A DNA stretch of 50,072 nt from Streptomyces ureilyticus (GTDB lineage: Bacteria > Actinomycetota > Actinomycetes > Streptomycetales > Streptomycetaceae): the NCBI RefSeq assembly GCF_011045025.1, contig NZ_JAAKZX010000052.1:1-50072 (forward strand), read 5' to 3'. The stretch's first letter is position 1. Every line of letters starts with the position of its first letter. Positions 17,108 through 26,405 of the stretch are shown here, piece by piece. Both the position numbers and the translations under genes were made by a program. The notes under the pieces are model-generated. The model was not told the origin of the DNA. It saw only the letters and a list, made by a program, of their open reading frames with translations, and did not search any database.

Positions 17108-18136
17108 ATGCGCGTAGGAAGTTTTGTACTGGCAGCCCAGTTCCCGGGACAGGGCCACGGAGAGGCACTGCATCGCGCGGTGCGGTCGGCGGAGGTCGCC
17201 GAGGAGGCCGGGCTCGACGCGGTCTGGCTGGCCGAGCACCACTTCGTGCCGTACGGGACGTGCCCGTCGGCCGTCACGCTCGCCGCGCTGCTGCTCGGCC
17301 GCACCCGCCGTATCCGCGTCGGCACGGCGGTCAGCGTACTCCCCAACACGCACCCCGTGACGCTCGGCGAGCAGGCCGCGCTGCTGCATGTGACGTCCGG
17401 CGGACGCTTCATGCTGGGCGTGGGGCGCGGTGGCCCCTGGGTCGACCTGGAGGTCTTCGGATCGGGTCTCGAGGCGTACGAGAAGGGGTTCCCGGAATCA
17501 CTCGATCTGCTGGTGCGCTGGCTGCGTGAACCCTCCGTCTCCAGCGCGAGCGAGCGCTTCAGCTTCCGTGAAGTCCCGGTCGTACCAAGGCCGTCGGAGG
17601 ATCTGACGGGCGCCGAGGGTCCGGAGGTCGTCGTCGCCTGCACCTCGCCGGCGAGTGTCCGGCTGGCCGCCGAGCGCGGTCTGTCGATGCTGCTCGGGAT
17701 GCATGTCGGCGACGAGGAGAAGGCGGAGATGGTCGCACTGTGGCGTTCGCACGCCAGGGCCGCGGGCCGCTCCCCCGAGGAGATCGCGGGCGCGGCGCAT
17801 GTCTCGGCCGGCATCGCGCAGATAGCGGACCGCCGTGCCGACGCGGTCGAGACGCTCGTCAAGGCGATGCCGGGCTGGCTGAAGCAGGGTCTTGAGGCCC
17901 ATGTGACGGTGGACGGCCGCGCCCGGTCGATGCGGGACCCGCTGGCGTACACCGAACTGCTCTGCGGTCTGCACCCGGTGGGCACGCCCCGGCTGTGCGC
18001 CGACCGGCTGGCGGCGACCTCGGAGCGTACGGGCATCACCCGCTTCGCACTCCTGGTGGAGGGCTCGGGCGATCTGGCGGCGACGGAGGAGAACGTACGG
18101 CGGCTGGGGGCGGAGGTGCTGCCACGACTGCGGTGA
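17108..18136 (+). CDS. LLM-class (luciferase-like) flavin/F420-dependent oxidoreductase
   Basis: A 342-residue TIM-barrel protein starting MRVGSFVLAAQFPGQGHGEA. It keeps the family's AEEAGLDAVWLAEHHF strand-helix, TRRIRVGTAVSVLPNTHPV, and GGRFMLGVGRGG. Such enzymes use FMN or F420 for monooxygenase or hydride-transfer reactions; the substrate is not predictable. The start follows AGGAGGACAGGAG with good spacing. It is a single gene with a strong bidirectional terminator after it. Confidence 0.9.
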   Translation: MRVGSFVLAAQFPGQGHGEALHRAVRSAEVAEEAGLDAVWLAEHHFVPYGTCPSAVTLAALLLGRTRRIRVGTAVSVLPNTHPVTLGEQAALLHVTSGGRFMLGVGRGGPWVDLEVFGSGLEAYEKGFPESLDLLVRWLREPSVSSASERFSFREVPVVPRPSEDLTGAEGPEVVVACTSPASVRLAAERGLSMLLGMHVGDEEKAEMVALWRSHARAAGRSPEEIAGAAHVSAGIAQIADRRADAVETLVKAMPGWLKQGLEAHVTVDGRARSMRDPLAYTELLCGLHPVGTPRLCADRLAATSERTGITRFALLVEGSGDLAATEENVRRLGAEVLPRLR

Positions 18137-18223
18137 AGGGCTGGCGCCGGGAAGGGTACGGCTGCTCGTGTGCCCGGGCCGGTCGGCGGCGGACGGGGCT
18201 CAACGCGCCCGCCTCGCGGGGAG

Positions 18224-18271
18224 CTTGCCGCCCCGTGCAAAAAATGCACCTCCCGCGTACGGGGCGGCAAG
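18224..18271. terminator. Bidirectional terminator hairpin
   Basis: CTTGCCGCCCCGT (18224-18236) pairs perfectly with ACGGGGCGGCAAG (18259-18271). The loop holds a second small stem, GTGCA with TGCAC around an A-tract. It separates the oxidoreductase gene (plus) from the convergent SCO5389-family gene (minus). Confidence 0.8.
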
Positions 18272-18288
18272 CCTGCGGCGTCGCTGCC

Positions 18289-18681
18289 TCAGCAGTCCCG
18301 GAACTCCGGGGACTGGTTCAGCAGTTGGCTGCGCACCGAGGTGAAGCGGGCCAGCGTGTCGTCAACCGACGCGTCCAGCGGGAACACCGCCACCCGATGG
18401 CAGTTCTGGAAGGCCAGCCGTACTCCGAAGTGCCGCTGCAGAGCGCCGCGTATCGCGTCACTCGCGAGCGCTCGCAGCAACTGGCCCCGTGCCTGCTCGT
18501 CCGGCGGCGGCGTCTGGTTGTCGGCGAAGTTTCCGCCGTCGACCTTCAGTTGGGCCACCAGGGAGCTGATCATCTCCCATGCGTAAGGCAGGGAAGTCCG
18601 GACGCAGTCGACGAATTCCGCTTCGTCGACCTCGCCTCGCTCGGCCTGTTCGAGTAGGGCCGGTGAGACGTCCAGCGACAT
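18289..18681 (-). CDS. SCO5389-family conserved protein
   Basis: A 130-residue protein very similar to a family universally present in streptomycetes beside nucS. It begins MSLDVSPALLEQAERGEVDE with GAGAGGAG in front and ends LLNQSPEFRDC. The middle (FVDCVRTSLPYAWEMISSLV) is predicted helical. There are no catalytic motifs or membrane segments that I recognise. It diverges from nucS across 280 bases that contain direct repeats. Confidence 0.88.
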   Translation of the reverse strand: MSLDVSPALLEQAERGEVDEAEFVDCVRTSLPYAWEMISSLVAQLKVDGGNFADNQTPPPDEQARGQLLRALASDAIRGALQRHFGVRLAFQNCHRVAVFPLDASVDDTLARFTSVRSQLLNQSPEFRDC

Positions 18682-18717
18682 GGGTTCTCCTCTCGCACCC
18701 CCTCCCGACAGAGGGGG

Positions 18718-18767
18718 TTGACGGACAGGGCGGGAGACCGCGACAACGGACAACCTGACAACGGACA
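18718..18767. repeat. Direct repeats ACGGACA upstream of the SCO5389-family gene
   Basis: ACGGACA occurs at 18721-18727, 18746-18752 and 18761-18767. The last two are within longer identical GACAACGGACA copies 15 bp apart. They lie 40-85 bases upstream of the minus-strand start at 18681, within the divergent gap shared with nucS, and could be regulator half-sites. No known consensus is recognised. Confidence 0.45.
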
Positions 18768-18961
18768 CGCTGCGTACGCGCACCACGACCTCCCGTTCAT
18801 ACGGTAGGCAACTGTTCTTGATCGCACCAGGACATCTGGAACACAGCAGGGCACCAATGCGCACACAACCGGCCACTTCCAAACAGCATGTGCCATTGGC
18901 AAGAGGCGTTGACGATGGGCGAATCGCGTTCACCAGCGCCCGTCGAGTAGCGTTGCCGACC

Positions 18962-19633
18962 ATGCGTCTCGTCATTGCCCGCTGCTCCGTCGACTACGCC
19001 GGCCGGCTCACCGCCCATCTCCCGTCGGCACCCCGCCTGATCCTGGTGAAGGCGGACGGAAGCGTCTCGATCCATGCGGACGACCGGGCCTACAAGCCCC
19101 TCAACTGGATGTCTCCGCCCTGCACGTTGAAAGAGGGGGACGGAGACGAGAAGGGCGTCTGGACCGTCACGAACAAGGCGGGCGAGAAGCTCATCATCAC
19201 GATGGAGGAGGTCCTCCACGACTCCTCGCATGAACTGGGCGTGGACCCCGGCCTGATCAAGGATGGCGTGGAAGCACACCTCCAGGAACTGCTCGCCGAC
19301 CGCATCGAGACCCTCGGCGAGGGCTATTCGCTGATCCGCCGCGAGTACATGACGGCCATCGGCCCGGTCGACATCCTCTGCCGGGACGCCGAGGGCCAGA
19401 CCGTCGCCGTGGAGATCAAGCGACGCGGCGAGATCGACGGCGTGGAGCAACTCACGCGCTATCTGGAGCTGTTGAACCGCGACCCGCATCTCGCGCCGGT
19501 ACGCGGCATCTTCGCGGCCCAGGAGATCAAGCCGCAGGCCCGCGTCCTCGCGACCGACCGCGGCATCGGCTGCACGGTCCTCGACTACGACGCGCTGCGG
19601 GGCATCGAGGACGACAAGCTTCGGTTGTTCTGA
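18962..19633 (+). CDS. nucS: NucS/EndoMS mismatch endonuclease
   Basis: A 223-residue protein. The N-terminal DNA-binding domain begins MRLVIARCSVDYAGRL. The C-terminal nuclease domain has the D137-x13-E151-x-K153 core (GPVDILC, then VAVEIKRR) plus Q163 and Y167. NucS carries out the non-canonical mismatch repair of Actinobacteria, which lack MutS/MutL, usually with the sliding clamp. The position beside the SCO5389-family gene is conserved. No clear ribosome site precedes the ATG, so a leaderless or weakly initiated message is possible. Confidence 0.95.
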   Translation: MRLVIARCSVDYAGRLTAHLPSAPRLILVKADGSVSIHADDRAYKPLNWMSPPCTLKEGDGDEKGVWTVTNKAGEKLIITMEEVLHDSSHELGVDPGLIKDGVEAHLQELLADRIETLGEGYSLIRREYMTAIGPVDILCRDAEGQTVAVEIKRRGEIDGVEQLTRYLELLNRDPHLAPVRGIFAAQEIKPQARVLATDRGIGCTVLDYDALRGIEDDKLRLF

Positions 19634-19658
19634 CAGCCGGGACGTTCTGAGGGTTACG

Positions 19659-19705
19659 ACGGCAGAGGGCCGGGTCCGTATCGAGCGGACCCGGCCCTCT
19701 GCCGT
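19659..19705. terminator. Very strong bidirectional terminator
   Basis: Arms of 20 bases (19659-19678 and 19686-19705, containing GCAGAGGGCCGGGTCCG and its complement) flank a 7-base loop. It lies between nucS (plus) and the convergent large ATPase-like gene (minus). Confidence 0.85.
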
Positions 19706-19767
19706 GACGTACAACTACCGTTCGTACAACTGCCGTGTCGTACGCGGCTTTTGTCAGATCCCCGGCG

Positions 19768-22347
19768 TCAGATCACCGTCGTCAGATCGCCGCCCGGCGG
19801 CTCGTCGCTCTCCGCCGGAGCGCTCGCGGTGGTCTCGGGCGGGCTGGACACCGGTGTGCTGGGCGCCGGGCCGCTGGCCGAGTTGTCCGGCGGCGTGGGG
19901 TCGTCCGGTGGATCGACGGTCGGCGGAGTCGTCGGGTCGTCCGGCGGCGTCGGCGTCGGGTCGTCCGGCGGCGTGGGTGTGGGATCGTCCGGCGGCGTCG
20001 GCGTTGGATCGTCCGGCGGCTTCGGCGTCGGGTCGTCCGCCGGCGGCTTGCTCGTGGGCGGCTTCGACGGCGACTTGGTCGGATCGTCCGGGTCCTTCGT
20101 CCCGGTCGGATCGTCTTCCGACGGCTTCTTGCTCGGCGTCGGCGTCGGATCGTCCGCGGTCCCCACGATGCCGTCCTCGCCCGGGTCCGGTGCCGTCGGA
20201 CGGCTCGTGGAGTCGGAGTCGTCGTCCTTCACCGGCTGCTCCGCGCCGAGCCCGCCGCCGTTGTCACCCGGACTGGCCGAGGGGTTGACGCCGACCCTCT
20301 CCGACGGGGGAGGGTTCTCGCCGTCCGAGGTGGCGCCGAGCGTCACCACCGTGCCGAGCACGGCGACGAGCATCGCGCCCGCGCCCGCGGCCACCAGATT
20401 GCGCTTGGTGCCGTTCACCAGCCGCTTGACGCCGCTGGGCCGGTGCGAAGCCGGAGGTCCGGTCCGACGCGTGATCACCGTCGCAAGCTGAGGCGGAGTG
20501 GGCGGCGAGACCGACGCAAACGTAGCCGGTACGCCACCAGGGGGCGACGCCGACTCCTCGTACCGGGCGTCGGACACTTCTTCGCCCGTCGTCGCCCCGA
20601 ACCCGGCCGCCGGAGTGACACCCGTACGGTCGTCGACCAGCGCGAGGGCGCGGCGGCCGGCGGTGCTACCGCGCTTGTCCGCGACGGCGCCGCGCAGCCC
20701 GACGGAGGCCTCCAGCTCGGCGCGGGACCGGTCGTACTGTCCGCCGCAGAGCGCCAGTATCCCCAACTCATGGTGGAAGTAGGCCTGTTCGGAGACCTCA
20801 CCGGCGACCCTGGCCACCTCGGCGCCCGCCCGCAGCGTGCGCTCCCAGGAACCCCAGTCGAGGCTCGCGGCGAACGCGGGCGCGACCGCACGGGCCAGCG
20901 CTACGGCGGCGCTCTCCTCCTCGCCCTCCAGCGGCGGCTCGGCCACCGACACGAGCCCGGTGAGCGCCGCGAGCACGGCGTCCGCCTCGGCGGCGACCCT
21001 CTCCGGGGTGACCGAAGGATGCCCGGCCCACCAGGCGTAGTGCCGGGCGGCGGTCTGCGCCCGCTCATGCGCGTCGGAGACGTACCCGTCGCCCGCCAGT
21101 TGGGTGTGCACGCCCGCCGCGAGCCGGTAGTGCGAGCCGACCGGCGTGACGAGCGCGCAGCCGACCAGCTCCGCGAGCGCGGCGTCCGCGTGCGTGTCCC
21201 CGACAAGGGCGGGCAGATGCGCCTGGTGCGGCACCTCGCCGCCCAGCGCGACGGCGAACCGCAGCGTGGCGCGCGCCGATTCGCTGAGCCGGGAGGCGAG
21301 CAGCGCGGCGGGCGCGGCGCCGTCGGCGAGCGAGGGCAGCGGTACGTCCTGGAGGTCCTCGGCGTCGAAGGGCGCGTCCACGGGCGCGTCCTCGTAGTAG
21401 CCGTACTCGTCGAAGGCGTTCGGGTCGGCGCGCAGCTGGTCGCGCTGCCGCAGCAGCGCACCGGCCTGCACGAAGCGCAGCGGCCGTCCCTCGGACTCGA
21501 ACCAGAGGTCGCCCGCCCAGTTCGCCTCGTCCTCGGTCAGTACGCGGCCCACGGCACGCTCGAGCAGTTCGAGCCCGCCGGCCCGGCCGAGCCCGCCGAG
21601 GAACACCTCTTCGAGGAGTGAGTCGGTGGACGGCGCGGCGACTTCGGGCGTCGCGGAGATCAGGAAGGCGCACTCAGGCGTCGCGTCGAGCAACTCGTCG
21701 AGCGCGCCGCCGCCGAACTCGATGTCGTCGAGGACGACGACCGCGCCGATCTCCCGGACGAGCGCGAGCAGTTCGTCCGGCTCCGGCCGGTACAACGGCG
21801 CGCTGTAGACGGCCGCGAAGAGATGGTGCAGCAGATCGCCGACCGTGCGGCGGTAGCCGCTGAGGCGTACGACGCCGTCGGGGGCGAGATCCGCACAGTC
21901 GTCGGCGACAGCCTCCAGAAGCGCCGTACGGCCCGATCCCGACGGCCCGGTGAGCCGTACGGAGCGCCCGCGCGCAAGCAGGCGCACAAGCCGCTCACGC
22001 TCCTCCTCACGCTCCAGGAGCGGCATCCTGGGCAGCGAGGGCCCCGGTGGTACGGGCGGCCGCGAGGCGCGCGCCAGCTCGGCGCGCTCGGCGGGTGTGA
22101 ACTTCACCGGTCTGCCCGGCCGCTCGCCCGGCGGGCAGAGCTCTATCTCGCTGCCGTCGACGGGATTGACGGTGAGCAGGTAGTCGCCGGACACCAGCTG
22201 GACGGTGCGCGCCAGTGCCGGCGTGTTCTGGCCGTTTCCCGGTGCGAGCGCCTGCGTGAGCGGATCACGCGGCGGGCGCTGTCGAGGCGTCCGGACGTCG
22301 TCGTCACGGCCGTGCTCTTCGGGTCCTCGGTTGTTCGTCGGGTCCAT
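19768..22347 (-). CDS. Membrane-anchored ATPase-like protein with Pro/Asp repeat tail
   Basis: An 859-residue protein. Residues 1-105 are charged and disordered. The next 300 or so residues look like a STAND/AAA-type NTPase: P-loop-like GPSGSGRT at 134-141 (the usual Lys is Arg140) and Walker B-like VVVLDDIEF. A helical region with TPR-like segments follows (SEQAYFHHELGILALCGGQY). A single membrane segment (NLVAAGAGAMLVAVLGTVVT) comes next, then an external Pro/Asp/Thr tail with repeated PDDPTPTP. It may link cytoplasmic sensing to the cell wall, but the function is unknown. The ATG at 22347 is the first plausible start. Confidence 0.85.
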   Translation of the reverse strand: MDPTNNRGPEEHGRDDDVRTPRQRPPRDPLTQALAPGNGQNTPALARTVQLVSGDYLLTVNPVDGSEIELCPPGERPGRPVKFTPAERAELARASRPPVPPGPSLPRMPLLEREEERERLVRLLARGRSVRLTGPSGSGRTALLEAVADDCADLAPDGVVRLSGYRRTVGDLLHHLFAAVYSAPLYRPEPDELLALVREIGAVVVLDDIEFGGGALDELLDATPECAFLISATPEVAAPSTDSLLEEVFLGGLGRAGGLELLERAVGRVLTEDEANWAGDLWFESEGRPLRFVQAGALLRQRDQLRADPNAFDEYGYYEDAPVDAPFDAEDLQDVPLPSLADGAAPAALLASRLSESARATLRFAVALGGEVPHQAHLPALVGDTHADAALAELVGCALVTPVGSHYRLAAGVHTQLAGDGYVSDAHERAQTAARHYAWWAGHPSVTPERVAAEADAVLAALTGLVSVAEPPLEGEEESAAVALARAVAPAFAASLDWGSWERTLRAGAEVARVAGEVSEQAYFHHELGILALCGGQYDRSRAELEASVGLRGAVADKRGSTAGRRALALVDDRTGVTPAAGFGATTGEEVSDARYEESASPPGGVPATFASVSPPTPPQLATVITRRTGPPASHRPSGVKRLVNGTKRNLVAAGAGAMLVAVLGTVVTLGATSDGENPPPSERVGVNPSASPGDNGGGLGAEQPVKDDDSDSTSRPTAPDPGEDGIVGTADDPTPTPSKKPSEDDPTGTKDPDDPTKSPSKPPTSKPPADDPTPKPPDDPTPTPPDDPTPTPPDDPTPTPPDDPTTPPTVDPPDDPTPPDNSASGPAPSTPVSSPPETTASAPAESDEPPGGDLTTVI

Positions 22348-22642
22348 AGGTCCAAGCCCCCCAAAAGCGTTGTGTGCCGAGCCCCCCGGCCTGCTGCACA
22401 CTGCGCTGTCGCTTCTGGTCCGGTGCCCGCTTACGGGTTGGTGAGGGTATAGCGGGCAGCCGAACCCTAAACCTTCGCACAGTATCTACGAACAGACGGG
22501 GTACGGCGCCGTCCGAGACGTCACAGCTTCATGAGGATTGTGTTCGCTGTGCTTTTCATGCAGGAGACGGCGGTCCGGTTTCTTGCGAAAGCCGGTTCTC
22601 GAGTGAGCGGCGGTACGTTCCTTCTGACGGCGGCGGTCCGGC

Positions 22643-22966
22643 TCACACCCGGGGCAGCGACTCGACTCCGATGCCGCCCTCGATCGCCAGGATCCGGTGC
22701 AGCCGGGTCGCCACCAACAGGCGTTGCATCTGCGGCGGAACGCCGCGCAGCACAAGCCTCCGGCCACACCTCCCCGCCCGCCGGTGGGCCCCCATGATGA
22801 CACCGAGTCCGGTGGCGTCCCAGGAGTCCAGCTCTGACAGGTCGAGCACCAGGTCGCCGGCTCCGTCGTCGACGGCCGAGTGCAGGACCGTACGGGCGTC
22901 CGCCGCGCTGACGACGTCGAGGCGGCCCCCGACGGCCAGCTCGGCGTGGTCGCCCCTGATGTGCAT
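22643..22966 (-). CDS. STAS-domain anti-sigma factor antagonist
   Basis: A 107-residue stand-alone STAS domain like SpoIIAA/RsbV. The phosphorylation loop reads LDSWDATGLGV, with Thr52 where many family members have Ser, so it can probably still be phosphorylated by an HPK-type anti-sigma kinase. GGAGCGCAT precedes the ATG at 22966. There is no cognate anti-sigma factor nearby, so it likely acts in a partner-switching circuit encoded elsewhere. Confidence 0.9.
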   Translation of the reverse strand: MHIRGDHAELAVGGRLDVVSAADARTVLHSAVDDGAGDLVLDLSELDSWDATGLGVIMGAHRRAGRCGRRLVLRGVPPQMQRLLVATRLHRILAIEGGIGVESLPRV

Positions 22967-23130
22967 ATGCGCTCCCCGAGAGTGCGTTTCGTGTTCAGCG
23001 TCTTTCGTGCTCTTCCGTGTCCTGTGTTTGTGCCAGGACTGACTGCCGTAGCGGGGCAGAAGTTGCCGTCTGTAAGCGAACCGATACCGAAACCACCCCT
23101 AAGGGTGATCACTGCAGGGACGACAGAAGG

Positions 23131-23979
23131 TCAGTACGTGTAAAAGCCCTGCCCGCTCTTGCGCCCGATATCACCGGCGTCGACCATCCGGCGCATCAGT
23201 TCCGGAGGCGCGAACTTCTCGTCCTGCGTCTCCGTGTATATGTTGCTCGTCGCGTGCATCAGGATGTCCACGCCCGTCAGGTCGGCGGTGGCCAGCGGCC
23301 CCATCGCATGACCGAAGCCCAGCTTGCAGGCGACATCGATGTCCTCGGCACTGGCCACGCCCGACTCGTACAGCTTCGCCGCCTCGACGACGAGCGCCGA
23401 GATGAGACGGGTGGTCACGAAACCGGCGACATCGCGGTTGACGACGATGCAGGTCTTGCCGACGGACTCGGCGAACTCCCGTGCGGCGGCGAGCGTTTCG
23501 TCGCTCGTCTTGTAGCCGCGGACCAGCTCGCACAGCTGCATCATCGGGACCGGTGAGAAGAAGTGGACGCCGACGACCCGCTCCGGGCGCTCGGTGGCCG
23601 CCGCGATCTTGGTGATCGGGATGGCGGAGGTGTTGGACGCGAGTACGGCCTCGTCCCTCACCAGCTTGTCGAGCGCACGGAAGATCTCGTGCTTGACGTC
23701 CAGCTTCTCGAAGACGGCCTCGACGACGATGTCGGCGTCGGCGACCGCGTCGAGATCGGTGGTCGCGGTGATACGCCCCAAGGCCTCCTCGGCCGCACCG
23801 GTGTCCAGCTTCCCCTTGCTCACGAACTTCTCGTACGACGCCTTGATGCCGTCCGTACCACGCGTCAGCGCCTCATCGGTGACATCCCGTAGGACGACGT
23901 CCCAGCCGGCCTGTGCGGATACCTGGGCAATACCGGAACCCATCAGTCCGGCTCCGATGACGGCAAGCTTCCGCGCCAC
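23131..23979 (-). CDS. 3-hydroxybutyryl-CoA dehydrogenase
   Basis: A 282-residue NAD(P)-dependent dehydrogenase. The GTG start at 23979 has GGGGAG upstream. The Rossmann motif is GAGLMGSGIAQ near the N-terminus. The catalytic region includes NTSAIPITKIA, GVHFFSPVPMMQLCELVRG with the active His, and the C-terminal domain's GPLATADLTGVDI. It reduces acetoacetyl-CoA to 3-hydroxybutyryl-CoA or the reverse, linking it functionally to the thiolase at 7-8 kb. It appears to be transcribed alone. Confidence 0.95.
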   Translation of the reverse strand: MARKLAVIGAGLMGSGIAQVSAQAGWDVVLRDVTDEALTRGTDGIKASYEKFVSKGKLDTGAAEEALGRITATTDLDAVADADIVVEAVFEKLDVKHEIFRALDKLVRDEAVLASNTSAIPITKIAAATERPERVVGVHFFSPVPMMQLCELVRGYKTSDETLAAAREFAESVGKTCIVVNRDVAGFVTTRLISALVVEAAKLYESGVASAEDIDVACKLGFGHAMGPLATADLTGVDILMHATSNIYTETQDEKFAPPELMRRMVDAGDIGRKSGQGFYTY

Positions 23980-24057
23980 AGTCCGACTCCCCTAACCCAC
24001 TTAACACGCTGCTTATATCTGCCTCTCCGGCGGACCTTAGCGCTCGTGAGCGGCTGT

Positions 24058-24082
24058 GTGACTAGTTAGTAATGCGAGTCAC
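24058..24082. promoter_or_regulatory. Inverted repeat upstream of hydroxybutyryl-CoA dehydrogenase
   Basis: GTGACT (24058-24063) and AGTCAC (24077-24082) form perfect inverted half-sites 13 bases apart, about 80 bases upstream of the dehydrogenase start. They may be a regulator site. The assignment rests on symmetry and position only. Confidence 0.35.
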
Positions 24083-24114
24083 GTCTCGATGGACGGACAT
24101 CACACCGGCAGGGG

Positions 24115-24756
24115 TCATTCCGGCGCTCGTACGGCGTAGTTGAGGACCTTCTCGCTCAACAGGTCCTCCATGTCGTCCAGGAGCAGGAGCACCTCTCGGG
24201 ACACTTCGCCCGGTTTGCGCCCGGCGACCATTTCGCTGCCGATGACGCCCATCACCGTCTGGTGCAGCCAGTTGATCTGACCGGCGATCAGCGTGGGCAT
24301 GGGGTCGTCGACAGAGGCGCCGGTTTCCTCGCGCAGGGTCGCCTCCAAGTTCTCCTGGACCTCCTGCTGGACGCTCCACAGCCTGGAGCGCAGGGTGGGC
24401 GCCTCATGGATGACCCTCATGAACTGTTCGTAGCCCTCCATGAGACCGACGCGCGGCGAGACCGTCTCGACCTCCTCCCGCAGCTCGCGCAGTACGGCCG
24501 CAGCGGCCGACTCCCCCACGTCACGGCCGCGCACCCAACGCGAGAGTCGGTGGACCACGTCCTTGCTGCGGTCGAGGAAGAGGTCCTCCTTGGCGGGGAA
24601 GTAGTTGTAGACGGTGTTCACGGAGACGTCGGCCTTGTCGGCGATGTCCGCGATCGTCACGGTCACGAAGCCGTGCTCCACGAACAGCGACGTGGCGATG
24701 TCCGAGATCCGCTGCCTCGTCTCGCGCTTCTTCCGCTCCCTGAGCCCCTCTGCCAT
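24115..24756 (-). CDS. TetR-family regulator
   Basis: A 213-residue regulator. The N-terminal helix-turn-helix spans about residues 10-55 (QRISDIATSLFVEHGF, TIADIADKADVSVNTVYNYF). A ligand-binding helical domain follows. It diverges from the DrrAB-type exporter genes with 96 bases between, which contain two inverted repeats. This is the usual layout for a TetR repressor controlling a drug exporter, so I infer that it represses both itself and the exporter. Confidence 0.92.
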   Translation of the reverse strand: MAEGLRERKKRETRQRISDIATSLFVEHGFVTVTIADIADKADVSVNTVYNYFPAKEDLFLDRSKDVVHRLSRWVRGRDVGESAAAAVLRELREEVETVSPRVGLMEGYEQFMRVIHEAPTLRSRLWSVQQEVQENLEATLREETGASVDDPMPTLIAGQINWLHQTVMGVIGSEMVAGRKPGEVSREVLLLLDDMEDLLSEKVLNYAVRAPE

Positions 24757-24784
24757 GCCTCCATCGTAGCTTCGCTGCGGTTGG

Positions 24785-24812
24785 CCCAATCTTGGGTCCA
24801 GCCAATTTTTGG
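24785..24812. promoter_or_regulatory. Candidate TetR operators in the drug-exporter promoter
   Basis: CCCAATCTTGGG (24785-24796, 5-bp arms, 2-bp centre) and CCAATTTTTGG (24802-24812, 4-bp arms, 3-bp centre) are two related inverted repeats with CCAA/TTGG half-sites about 17 bp apart. They lie in the short AT-rich gap between the TetR gene and the divergent ABC genes, where a repressor would block both promoters. Confidence 0.55.
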
Positions 24813-24852
24813 TGTTGTTGCAAAATTTCAGGGACTCTGTTTTTCTTGGCGC

Positions 24853-25635
<783 letters not shown>

Positions 25636-25642
25636 GACCCCC

Positions 25643-26392
25643 ATGCTTCTGCACGACACCGCGCTGGTCTTCGGCCGCTACGCCCGCCAGACGCTGCGCT
25701 CCAAGTTCCAGATGCTTTTCGGCATCCTCATGCCGTTGCTCTACCTGCTCTTCTTCGGACCGCTGCTCACCGACCTGCCCCTGGGCTCGCAAGGCTCGTC
25801 ATGGCAGGTGCTGGTCCCCGGGCTGTTACTGCAACTCGGCCTGTTCGGCGCCTCCTTCAGCGGATTCTCGGTCATCATCGAGAAGCAGACCGGAGTGATC
25901 GAGCGGATGCGGGTGACACCGGTCAGCCGACTGGCCCTGCTGCTCGGACGCGTACTGCGCGACGCCCTGCTCTTCGTCTTCCAGTCCGTGCTGCTGGTGC
26001 TCACGGCGCTGGTGATGGGCCTGCGCGCACCGCTCGTCGGCGTCCTCATCGGCTTCGCCTTCGTGGCGCTGCTCTCCGTGTCGCTCGCCGCACTCTCATG
26101 CGCGTTCGCGATGACGGTGCAGACTCCGATGGAGTTCGGTCCGGTCATCAACGCGATCACCATGCCGTCGATGCTGCTGTCCGGACTGATGCTGCCGATG
26201 GCTCTAGCGCCCGGCTGGTTGGACGTGCTCTCGCGGTTCATGCCGGTGCGCTATCTGGTCGACGCGGTGCGGGATGCGTACCTCGGCTCGTACGCGACGT
26301 CGAACATGCTGCACGGCGTGCTCGTGGCCCTCTGCTTCGCGGCGCTCGCCGTGACAGTGGGCACACGAGTGTTCCGGAAGGCCGGAGCGTAA
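25643..26392 (+). CDS. DrrB-type ABC-2 permease
   Basis: A 249-residue integral membrane protein with six hydrophobic segments, from MLFGILMPLLYLLFFG to MLHGVLVALCFAALAVTVG. It has the DrrB hallmark GVIERMRVTPVSRLALLLGRVLRD between the second and third segments. It forms the exporter with the preceding ATPase and is presumably under the same TetR control. Confidence 0.93.
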   Translation: MLLHDTALVFGRYARQTLRSKFQMLFGILMPLLYLLFFGPLLTDLPLGSQGSSWQVLVPGLLLQLGLFGASFSGFSVIIEKQTGVIERMRVTPVSRLALLLGRVLRDALLFVFQSVLLVLTALVMGLRAPLVGVLIGFAFVALLSVSLAALSCAFAMTVQTPMEFGPVINAITMPSMLLSGLMLPMALAPGWLDVLSRFMPVRYLVDAVRDAYLGSYATSNMLHGVLVALCFAALAVTVGTRVFRKAGA

Positions 26393-26405
26393 CTAGGCTG
26401 GTCAC

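Noticed and set aside
26393..26405. Cobalamin riboswitch before the adenosyltransferase gene
   Set aside because: There are only 13 bases between the permease stop and the start codon, with no room for the element.
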